A DNA stretch of 8,156 nucleotides from Actinomycetota bacterium. GTDB lineage: Bacteria; Actinomycetota; Thermoleophilia; Gaiellales; Gaiellaceae. The position numbers and the translations under genes were made by a program. Positions 1 to 5,323 of the stretch are shown one piece after another. Location: contig JACCYG010000273.1 in the NCBI GenBank assembly GCA_013696595.1, forward strand, positions 1 to 8,156, written 5' to 3'. Under the pieces are notes generated by a model. That model had not been told where the DNA came from, made no database searches, and saw only the letters and a program-made list of their open reading frames with translations. Numbering within the stretch: position 1 is the first letter of the stretch; each line of letters opens with the position of its first letter.

Positions 1-1532
1 ATCTGGTTGTCGAAGGACGGGCCTCGCGCGAGCCGCCAGCGGATGTCCGGCCGAGGGAGGCCGACAGCGGTCGCGAGCAAGCGACCGATGACCTCGCCCA
101 CCCTGGAGCTTCCGAAGCGCTGTGCCGCGCGCTCCGGCGCCTTGAGCGGGTTTCTAATCGGCGAGCACACCGCCTGGTACACGCGGCTCCGAGCGCCCGA
201 GCCGCGCCGGAAGGCCACCTCCGCGAGGTAGGCGTTGTGCACGTCCCCTGAGAGGGCGACGATCGAGGCCGGCGGCCCGCCTCGCTCCCCCTTCGCAATC
301 GCGGTGACGAGACAGGTCAACCGGTCGAACGACTCGTGAAACGAGCCCCAGTGGTCGAGGTCGACGCCTTCGCGAATCCGTTCGCCGGCACGCGCCAGCG
401 CGTCACCCCACGCGCCGCGGCACAGCGACTCGTTCCACGCCTGGAAGTCGTGCAGCCCTGGTGCGAGGAGATACGGGTCGGACATTCCGAAGAGGAGATG
501 GTCGACGTCGCCGCGCGCCTCCTCGACGATCCAGCTCCATTCGTCGTCGTCCACCATCTCGCGTTTGTCCTCGTCGAGCACGCGCCCGGCTCGGCAGTCG
601 ACCGCGACGAGCCGGGTCCTGCCGAAGTCACGGCAGAAGCTCCAACGACGGCCTTCGACCTCGCGATCGGCGTTGTAGGCGAACTCGCGCAGAATGGGCG
701 CGGCGTCGTCGGCCTTCCGAACCCTCGCGTAGAGGTCATCGTGCGCGAGCTCCCTGGGGGACAGGTTTCCGAGATGCTGATAGATCCAGTAGGACATGAA
801 TGCGCCGACGATGCGCTCATCCCACCAGGACGTCGCGCGCATCCGATCGACCCAAGCGTGAGAGATGTTCCAGTCGTCGTGGACGTCGTGATCGTCGAAG
901 AGCATCGCGCTGGACACGGTCGAGAGAAACCAGCGGATCACGGGGTCCTGCCACGCTTCGCGGTAGAGACGCGTGTACTCCTCGAAGTCGGCGATCTCCT
1001 CCCCCGGTGGAACGTCGACGTCCCGCCGTGAGCGAATGAACTCGAGCGTTCGCGGGGAGACCTCGTCCGCGTAGACCTGGTCGCCGAGGAGCAGGATCGC
1101 CTGCGGCCATTCGCCTGGCTTCTCGCGCTGCATCCGTAGTGCGAACGCGTAGAGCGCGTCGAGTCCGCGGCCGTGCTCGTCCTCGTCGGGGGAAAGCGTG
1201 TACGGCGGCTCGTGCGGGACCGAGACGCGGCACGAGCCGAAGAGGAAGCGCAGGCCGTGGTCGTCGTGGATCGTGCGGATCACGCTTGGCGGGAAGCCGG
1301 AGCCGTCCTCGGGCCACACCTTCTCGCCGTCGAGCGCGACCTCGTACTCGCGCGTCGTGCCGGGCTCGAGGCCCTCGACCGTGACGAGCGCGTAATCGTG
1401 GCCCTCGACGTGGAACGTCCGTTCCCGGTGGCCGAGCGCCTCGACCTCGCAGGGCCCGTCAGTCTCGACCCAGATGGTCGCGTCGGTGGGCCCGATGTGG
1501 CGAAGGAGCGGCCCTAGGACCAGGCGGGTCAC
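1..1532 (-). CDS. PhoD-like metallophosphatase / phosphodiesterase, C-terminus outside window
   Basis: Likely a PhoD-family phosphatase or phosphodiesterase acting on phosphate esters with a metal-containing active site. About 510 codons are present and the reading frame is still open at the window edge. Residues 1 to about 90 form a beta-rich, Ig/FN3-like N-terminal domain, followed by the phosphatase domain. Motifs seen are FGSCR (98-102; the Cys is an iron ligand in Bacillus PhoD), GDQVYADE (150-157), DDHDVHDDWN (213-222) and GDVHN (429-433). These match the metal-binding boxes of the family. The GTG start is fixed by an in-frame TAG four codons upstream (1542-1544). No signal peptide is visible, so unlike classical secreted PhoD it may be cytoplasmic. 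A GAGGA lies 12 nt before the start, which is too far for a good SD; TAGAAC six nt before the GTG could be an imperfect leaderless -10. The gene is divergent from the small basic protein gene. The true substrate is unknown. Confidence 0.9.
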   Translation of the reverse strand, partial: MTRLVLGPLLRHIGPTDATIWVETDGPCEVEALGHRERTFHVEGHDYALVTVEGLEPGTTREYEVALDGEKVWPEDGSGFPPSVIRTIHDDHGLRFLFGSCRVSVPHEPPYTLSPDEDEHGRGLDALYAFALRMQREKPGEWPQAILLLGDQVYADEVSPRTLEFIRSRRDVDVPPGEEIADFEEYTRLYREAWQDPVIRWFLSTVSSAMLFDDHDVHDDWNISHAWVDRMRATSWWDERIVGAFMSYWIYQHLGNLSPRELAHDDLYARVRKADDAAPILREFAYNADREVEGRRWSFCRDFGRTRLVAVDCRAGRVLDEDKREMVDDDEWSWIVEEARGDVDHLLFGMSDPYLLAPGLHDFQAWNESLCRGAWGDALARAGERIREGVDLDHWGSFHESFDRLTCLVTAIAKGERGGPPASIVALSGDVHNAYLAEVAFRRGSGARSRVYQAVCSPIRNPLKAPERAAQRFGSSRVGEVIGRLLATAVGLPRPDIRWRLARGPSFDNQ

Positions 1533-1562
1533 GGGCGAGTTCTATCCTCGATTCCCCGCCTC

Positions 1563-1577
1563 GTAACAGGCTGTTAC
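1563..1577. promoter_or_regulatory. Perfect 7+1+7 dyad, candidate operator
   Basis: GTAACAG-G-CTGTTAC is an exact inverted repeat with a single central base. It sits in the 97-bp gap between the divergent phosphatase and small-protein genes, 30 bp from one start and 52 bp from the other. The one-base centre prevents a useful RNA hairpin, so binding by a dimeric regulator is the natural reading. The repeat also falls where the -35 region of a leftward promoter would lie. The regulator is unknown and is not encoded in this window. Confidence 0.55.
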
Positions 1578-1617
1578 CAGGCGGTCCCGAGCGGGAACCA
1601 CAGAGGAAAGCCCGACC

Positions 1618-1625
1618 GAGGAGGG
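1618..1625 (+). promoter_or_regulatory. Strong ribosome binding site for the small basic protein
   Basis: GAGGAGGG lies four nt before the GTG at 1630. It is one of only two strong SD sequences in the window; most other genes here look leaderless or translationally coupled. It is the main evidence that the short reading frame downstream is a real gene. Confidence 0.75.
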
Positions 1626-1629
1626 ACGC

Positions 1630-1788
1630 GTGTCGAAGTCCGGACGCAAGAAGCAGCGCCTCGAGCAGGATCCGAAGGCACCGAAAGAAGGCGAGATCTT
1701 CAAGAAGGGGACGCCGCCCGACGTGACGAGCGTGCGCGCGAAATCGAGCGGGCACGGCAAGGTCACGGCGGACAAGTGGAACCAGTGA
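1630..1788 (+). CDS. Small lysine-rich basic protein, 52 aa, function unknown
   Basis: I do not recognise this protein. It is 52 residues, starts with GTG and ends with TGA. It contains 10 Lys and 3 Arg against 3 Asp and 3 Glu, with no Cys and no hydrophobic segment. That suggests a soluble, perhaps largely disordered, nucleic-acid- or ribosome-associated protein, but this is only inference. A basic N-terminus (residues 3-10, KSGRKKQR) is followed by a Pro/Lys-rich middle (DPKAPKEGEIFKKGTPP, 14-30) and a C-terminus ending ADKWNQ. Coding is supported by a strong SD at ideal spacing, by about 46 of 52 codons ending in G or C, and by a terminator-like hairpin starting five nt after the stop. It is divergent from the PhoD-like gene, with a dyad between them. 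It is too short for default gene callers and may go unannotated. Confidence 0.72.
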   Translation: MSKSGRKKQRLEQDPKAPKEGEIFKKGTPPDVTSVRAKSSGHGKVTADKWNQ

Positions 1789-1793
1789 CGTAA

Positions 1794-1825
1794 GCGGCCG
1801 GCCCCGTTTCGGGGACGGCGGCCGC
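1794..1825 (+). terminator. Two-tier GC hairpin after the small gene, terminator-like
   Basis: The outer stem GCGGCCG (1794-1800) pairs with CGGCCGC (1819-1825). The inner stem CCCCG (1802-1806) pairs with CGGGG (1810-1814) around a TTT loop, with a small asymmetric internal bulge (G opposite ACGG). That gives twelve GC pairs, beginning five nt after the small gene's stop codon. There is no real U-tract (only TTT at 1833-1835), so it would be a U-poor actinobacterial-type terminator or a transcript-end stabiliser. It ends 13 bp before the next gene's putative -10. Confidence 0.5.
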
Positions 1826-1838
1826 CCGCGCGTTTCCG

Positions 1839-1844
1839 TATCGT
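1839..1844 (+). promoter_or_regulatory. Putative leaderless -10 (TATCGT) for the secreted sugar dehydrogenase
   Basis: TATCGT fits TANNNT and lies seven nt before GTG 1852, so transcription would begin at or next to the start codon. There is no SD nearby. I see no convincing -35. If this is right, the in-frame GTG at 1843 lies inside the -10 and is not translated. Confidence 0.45.
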
Positions 1845-1851
1845 GAAGCCC

Positions 1852-2973
1852 GTGCGCCGCGCAGCAGGGGTCCTCGCCGCCGTCCTTGTCTCTCTGGTCG
1901 TTTCTCAGGCGTCCAGCGCTGGGCTTCGCCTCGATCCCGTTGCAAGCGGCTTCGACAGCCCGGTCTTCCTCGGCTCGACGCCGGTGCATCCCAAGCGCCT
2001 TTTCGTGGTCGAGCAGCGCGGTGTCGTGAAGGTCATCCGCGACGGACGCGTGCGCTCCACTCCGTTCCTCGACATCCGCGATCTCGTCCGGAGCCCCGAA
2101 GACGGGGGCGGGGGCGAGCAAGGCCTTCTCTCGCTCGCATTCGATCCAAACTACGGGACGAATCGACGTTTCTTCGTGTACTTCACGAACGTCGACGGCG
2201 ACATTCGAGTCGTGTCGTTTCGCGTCGGTAGCGCGTTCGGCCGCGCTGACCGAAGCACGTTTCGCCGCTGGGTCTCGATCGCGCATCCACCGGCCACGAA
2301 CCACAACGGCGGCCAGGTCGCATTTGGGCCCGACGGATACCTCTACTTCGCCACCGGAGACGGGGGCGGAGGATGCGACCCGGGTGACGTCGCGCAAGAT
2401 CGCTCCAGCCCGCTCGGCAAGCTCTTCCGGTTGAACGTCGGCGTCACAGGGGCGACTCGGGCGCAGGTCGGCTACGGTCTCCGCAACCCGTGGCGGTTCT
2501 CGTTCGACCCGGCGACACACGACCTGTACATCGGCGACGTCGGCCAGAACACGTGGGAGGAGATCGACCACACGCCGAGCGGCGCGACCGGAGTCGAGAA
2601 CTACGGCTGGAACGAGTACGAGGGCCCGGATCGAATCGCGTGCGACAGCGGCGACGGGCTCAACCTTCGGCCCGGGACGTATCACAAGCGTCCCATTCAC
2701 TGGTACAGCCATTCCGTCGGTTGCTCGGTCACCGGCGGGTACGTCTACCGGGGCCAGGCCGTCGCGGAGGCTCGCGGCCGCTATTTCTTCGGTGACTACT
2801 GCAGCGGCGACGTCTGGAGCTTCGTCATCCGAAACGGCGTCAAGGCGGGATTCGGCCGCCACCCGAACTTGACCGTCCCCGGCAATCTCTCGTCGTTCGG
2901 CGTCGGCCCCAGGGGCAGCCTCTACTTCGTTTCACACAGCGGGGGCCGCGTCTACCGGCTCGCGGCCGCCTAG
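1852..2973 (+). CDS. Secreted PQQ-dependent sugar dehydrogenase-type beta-propeller (GSDH family)
   Basis: Predicted to oxidise a sugar or aldose outside the membrane using pyrroloquinoline quinone, as soluble glucose dehydrogenase and the YliI/Asd family do. Numbering is from GTG 1852. Residues 1-23 are a Sec signal peptide (RR n-region, AAGVLAAVLV core, ASSA cleavage end). The propeller holds GEQGLLSLAF (88-97) and NHNGGQ (150-155), whose His151 matches the family's catalytic base. It also has ATGDGGGG (167-174), YGLRNPWRF (208-216, with the Arg-Asn pair near PQQ), CSVTGGYVYRG (291-301) and GDYC (314-317). It is 373 residues, typical for the family, but the stretch before YGLRN is short and lacks the usual Pro-rich insert. 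Cys291 and Cys317 are shared with the next gene; Cys175 and Cys264 are not and could form an extra disulfide. An in-frame start at 1843 would add three residues. No PQQ synthesis genes are in view, and the substrate is unknown. Confidence 0.87.
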   Translation: MRRAAGVLAAVLVSLVVSQASSAGLRLDPVASGFDSPVFLGSTPVHPKRLFVVEQRGVVKVIRDGRVRSTPFLDIRDLVRSPEDGGGGEQGLLSLAFDPNYGTNRRFFVYFTNVDGDIRVVSFRVGSAFGRADRSTFRRWVSIAHPPATNHNGGQVAFGPDGYLYFATGDGGGGCDPGDVAQDRSSPLGKLFRLNVGVTGATRAQVGYGLRNPWRFSFDPATHDLYIGDVGQNTWEEIDHTPSGATGVENYGWNEYEGPDRIACDSGDGLNLRPGTYHKRPIHWYSHSVGCSVTGGYVYRGQAVAEARGRYFFGDYCSGDVWSFVIRNGVKAGFGRHPNLTVPGNLSSFGVGPRGSLYFVSHSGGRVYRLAAA

Positions 2974-3013
2974 CCCCGCCCGAACGGAACCGGGTCGGAC
3001 GGGCTTGCGTATC

Positions 3014-3019
3014 TACGCT
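3014..3019 (+). promoter_or_regulatory. Putative leaderless -10 (TACGCT) for the lipoprotein sugar dehydrogenase
   Basis: TACGCT fits TANNNT and stands six nt before GTG 3026, the same geometry as at 6302-6314. There is no SD before either GTG 3026 or the alternative TTG at 3005. A -35 is not evident. The 52-bp gap after the upstream gene is otherwise featureless. Confidence 0.45.
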
Positions 3020-3025
3020 TGGATA

Positions 3026-4180
3026 GTGCGCGCTTGCATTGCATGCCTCACGCTCTTCGCGGCCATCACCCTGGGCGGCTGCGCGTCTGACGCGGACCGC
3101 TCGACGCCGTCGCCGGTGACGGCGAGTGTCCCGGACGCCACGACGGGATCCGAACCTGGCGAACCCGTGCGCCTGCGCCTAGAGAAGGTCGCCGACGGCC
3201 TCCAGAACCCGGTTCACGTCGCAGTTGCTCCTGGCGAGCCGGACCGGCTGTACGTCGTCGAGCAGACGGGCGCGATCCGCGTGTTGGAGGACGGCCGTCT
3301 GCGACAGGCCCCTTTCCTCGACGTCAGCAACGACATCCAGAGCGGTGGAGAGCAGGGCCTGCTGTCCGTCGCGTTTCATCCGGAGTACGAGGAGGACGAA
3401 CGCTTCTTCGTCGACTACACCGACATTCACGGAGACACCCGAGTCGTCGAGTACCGCGTCAACGAGGATCGGACGGCGGCAGACCCGAGCACGGCGCGGA
3501 TCATCCTCGCCGTCGAACAGCCGTACTCGAATCACAACGGCGGGCAGCTCGTGTTCGGGCCCGACGGCCTGCTCTACGTCGGGATGGGCGACGGCGGGAG
3601 CGGGGGAGATCCCGAGAACCGCGCGCAAGACCTCTCGGACCGGCTGGGCAAGATCCTCCGCACCGATGTCGATGGGCCGGCCGATGAGTGGGAGATCGTC
3701 GCGTACGGCCTCCGCAATCCTTGGCGGTTCTCGTTCGACCGTGAGAACGGCGAGCTCTACATCGCCGACGTCGGCCAGTCCTCGCAGGAGGAGATCAATT
3801 ACCTGCCGAGCTCCGCGACCGGTCTCGTCAACTTCGGCTGGGACGTCTTCGAGGGCCGGCTCCGCCACGAGGAGAAGGAGCCGAACCCCGCCGGGCGCCT
3901 CGTCCGCCCGGTTGCGGTGTACGGGCGCGACGGCGGGTGCTCGGTGACGGGGGGATTCGTCTATCGCGGGGAGGCGATTCCGGCCGTCCAGGGCCGGTAT
4001 TTCTACGGCGATTACTGCAGCGGGATCGTCTGGAGCTTCCGGATCGAAGGCGAGAAGGCGAGGGAGCTCCGCCGCGAGCCCTTCGAGGTCGAGGGGCTCT
4101 CCTCGTTCGGAGAGGATGCAAATGGAGAGATCTATCTGGCCGCGCTCTCCGGAACGATCTATCGTCTGGTGGCTCGATGA
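3026..4180 (+). CDS. Lipoprotein PQQ-dependent sugar dehydrogenase-type beta-propeller
   Basis: Paralogue of the gene before it, probably an extracytoplasmic, membrane-anchored sugar dehydrogenase. Numbering is from GTG 3026. Residues 1-18 are a hydrophobic signal ending in lipobox LGGC, with Cys19 the expected lipidated residue. A Ser/Thr/Pro linker follows to about residue 47. The propeller carries GGEQGLLSVAF (107-117), NHNGGQ (169-174; His170 as candidate base), GMGDGGSGGDP (186-196), LGKILRTDVDG (207-217), YGLRNPWRF (227-235), GGCSVTGGFVYRG (303-315) and GDYC (328-331). The protein is 384 residues. A TTG at 3005 would lengthen the signal by seven residues, but the lipobox is compact from 3026 and the -10 favours it. 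The stop codon overlaps the sulfurtransferase start by ATGA, so the two are probably cotranscribed and translationally coupled. It could instead be a HHIP-like or sorbosone dehydrogenase-like propeller; the substrate is unknown. Confidence 0.87.
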   Translation: MRACIACLTLFAAITLGGCASDADRSTPSPVTASVPDATTGSEPGEPVRLRLEKVADGLQNPVHVAVAPGEPDRLYVVEQTGAIRVLEDGRLRQAPFLDVSNDIQSGGEQGLLSVAFHPEYEEDERFFVDYTDIHGDTRVVEYRVNEDRTAADPSTARIILAVEQPYSNHNGGQLVFGPDGLLYVGMGDGGSGGDPENRAQDLSDRLGKILRTDVDGPADEWEIVAYGLRNPWRFSFDRENGELYIADVGQSSQEEINYLPSSATGLVNFGWDVFEGRLRHEEKEPNPAGRLVRPVAVYGRDGGCSVTGGFVYRGEAIPAVQGRYFYGDYCSGIVWSFRIEGEKARELRREPFEVEGLSSFGEDANGEIYLAALSGTIYRLVAR

Positions 4181-4917
4181 GGTACCAGTTCGTCGACTGT
4201 CGCTGGGAGCTCGGGAAGCCCGACCGCGGGCGCGAGCTCTATCTCGAGGGGCACATCCCCGGTGCTGCTTTCCTCGACGTGGAACGTGATCTTTCGACCC
4301 ATCCGGGCAAGCCGCCGGTCCAGGGCGGACGCCACCCGCTTCCCTCCGAGGGCGACTTCGCACGTGCGGCTTCTCGCGCGGGAATCGGGCCCGGGGTCTT
4401 CGCGGTCGCGTACGACCAGGGGATGAGCGGCGGGGCCGCCCGGCTCTGGTGGCTTCTACGCCATTTCGGCCACGACGACGTAGCCGTGCTCGAGGGCGGG
4501 CTCGGCGCGTGGCTCGGCCGGCTCGTGACGGGAGAGGAGGAGATCCAGCCGAACGAGTTCGTCCCGAACACCCGGCGCGGCGACACGATCGACGCGGAGG
4601 AGATCGAGCGGCGCGCGGGCGAAGATGCGCTCGTTCTCGTGGATGCGCGCGCTCCCGAGCGCTACCGCGGCGAGACGGAGCCGATCGATCCCGTTGCCGG
4701 GCACATCCCGGGCGCCCGGAACGTGCCCTTCTCGGATACAGCCTCGCTCCCCGAGGAGGTGCTCAGGGCCGAGGAGATCGCCGTCTACTGCGGCTCTGGA
4801 ATCACCGCCTGCGTAGACATCCTCGCGCTCGCGCGCGCTGGTCGGGAGGACGCAAAGCTCTATCCCGGCTCGTGGAGCGAATGGTCGGCTCTCGGCCTCC
4901 CCGTCGAGCGGGGTTAG
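4177..4917 (+). CDS. Two-domain rhodanese-type sulfurtransferase (thiosulfate / 3-mercaptopyruvate)
   Basis: Transfers sulfane sulfur from thiosulfate or 3-mercaptopyruvate to cyanide or a thiol via a cysteine persulfide, probably in the cytoplasm (no signal peptide). It is 246 residues in two rhodanese domains. The N-terminal domain (about 1-115) is inactive: it has EGHIPGA (24-30) and YDQGMSGGAARLWW (79-92), with Asp80 where a catalytic Cys would be, as is usual in this family. The C-terminal domain (about 135-246) has AGHIPGARNVPF (174-185), the active loop CGSGIT (205-210; Cys205 nucleophile) and GSWSEW (231-236). CGSG[VI]T resembles mercaptopyruvate sulfurtransferases more than the CRKGVT of thiosulfate-specific rhodaneses, so SseA-like activity is favoured but not proven. 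It is somewhat shorter than typical members (about 280). ATG 4177 overlaps the preceding stop by four bases; only a weak GGTGG precedes it. Confidence 0.9.
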   Translation: MRYQFVDCRWELGKPDRGRELYLEGHIPGAAFLDVERDLSTHPGKPPVQGGRHPLPSEGDFARAASRAGIGPGVFAVAYDQGMSGGAARLWWLLRHFGHDDVAVLEGGLGAWLGRLVTGEEEIQPNEFVPNTRRGDTIDAEEIERRAGEDALVLVDARAPERYRGETEPIDPVAGHIPGARNVPFSDTASLPEEVLRAEEIAVYCGSGITACVDILALARAGREDAKLYPGSWSEWSALGLPVERG

Positions 4918-4954
4918 CGCGACGCAGGGGGGCATGGCCCGCCTCGGAGAGGGT

Positions 4955-5311
4955 CTACGTTGCCGACCGGGCCCGCTCGAAGAGCCCGAAAGGATTCCCT
5001 TCCGTGTCGACGCAGTGCGCGAACCAGCCGATCTCGGGAACGGGGCTCCTTTCACCGGGCGTGCCGCGGAGCTCGCGAACCTGGTCGAGCGCCGCGTCCA
5101 GGTCGTCCACGTCGAAGTACACGACAAGGCCGCGTTCAGCCGAATCGCTCCTGTACAGGCCCGCGGTCAAGCCGTCTCCTGTGTCCGCCATGGAGTAGGG
5201 GAACTCTCCGGGCATGGTGTTGAATTGCCAGCCGAGGAGCGACGACCAGAAGGTCTGAGCGCGCTCCGCGTCGTCGGCGCGGATCTCGAAGTGAGTCAGC
5301 TTCCCTGCCAT
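4955..5311 (-). CDS. VOC-family (glyoxalase/bleomycin-resistance fold) protein
   Basis: A 118-residue single-module vicinal-oxygen-chelate protein of the type described as related to lactoylglutathione lyase. Seen are HFEIRADDAERAQTFW (7-22), LLGWQF (25-30), VVYFDVDDLDAAL (63-75) and CVDTEGNPFGLFE (100-112). His7 and Glu112 sit where VOC metal ligands are expected, though many members of this subgroup are not shown to be enzymes. The exact substrate cannot be read from sequence. The start ATG has a strong SD that begins just after the stop codon of the upstream cyclodeaminase-like gene, so this is the second gene of a leftward pair. The end (TAG) converges on the sulfurtransferase gene with 37 bp between stops. 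Confidence 0.88.
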   Translation of the reverse strand: MAGKLTHFEIRADDAERAQTFWSSLLGWQFNTMPGEFPYSMADTGDGLTAGLYRSDSAERGLVVYFDVDDLDAALDQVRELRGTPGERSPVPEIGWFAHCVDTEGNPFGLFERARSAT

Positions 5312-5315
5312 CGTT

Positions 5316-5321
5316 CCTCCC
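5316..5321 (-). promoter_or_regulatory. Strong ribosome binding site for the VOC gene
   Basis: Read on the minus strand, GGGAGG lies four nt before the ATG at 5311 and two nt after the upstream gene's TGA. Ribosomes finishing the cyclodeaminase-like gene could re-initiate here, which fits a two-gene operon. Confidence 0.7.
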
Positions 5322-5323
5322 TG

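Noticed and set aside
336..1031. 231-residue open frame on the plus strand
   Set aside because: It is antisense to the PhoD-like gene, whose catalytic boxes are read on the minus strand through the same interval.
1583..1599. GGTCCC-GAGC-GGGAACC imperfect hairpin in the small gene's 5' region
   Set aside because: It is a six-bp stem with a bulge and no sign of a known riboswitch or attenuator. It may be chance.
1459..2862. 467-residue open frame on the minus strand
   Set aside because: It is antisense to the secreted sugar dehydrogenase and crosses the small gene and the dyad. It has no recognisable motif and reflects GC-rich third positions.
4160..4165. TATCGT before the sulfurtransferase as a separate -10
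   Set aside because: It is 11 nt from the ATG, outside the 6-7 nt geometry of the other sites, and the ATGA overlap points to coupling with the gene before it.
3179..4363. 394-residue open frame on the minus strand
   Set aside because: It is antisense to the lipoprotein dehydrogenase and sulfurtransferase, both well supported by motifs. Its composition is that of a shadow frame.
4899..4913. CCCCG-TCGAG-CGGGG hairpin at the end of the sulfurtransferase gene as a terminator
   Set aside because: The stem is only five bp, lies within codons before the stop and has no U-tract. Such short GC inverted repeats are common in this composition.
4927..4937. GGGC-ATG-GCCC inverted repeat in the convergent gap
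   Set aside because: Four-bp arms with a three-base loop are too weak to call a terminator in GC-rich DNA.
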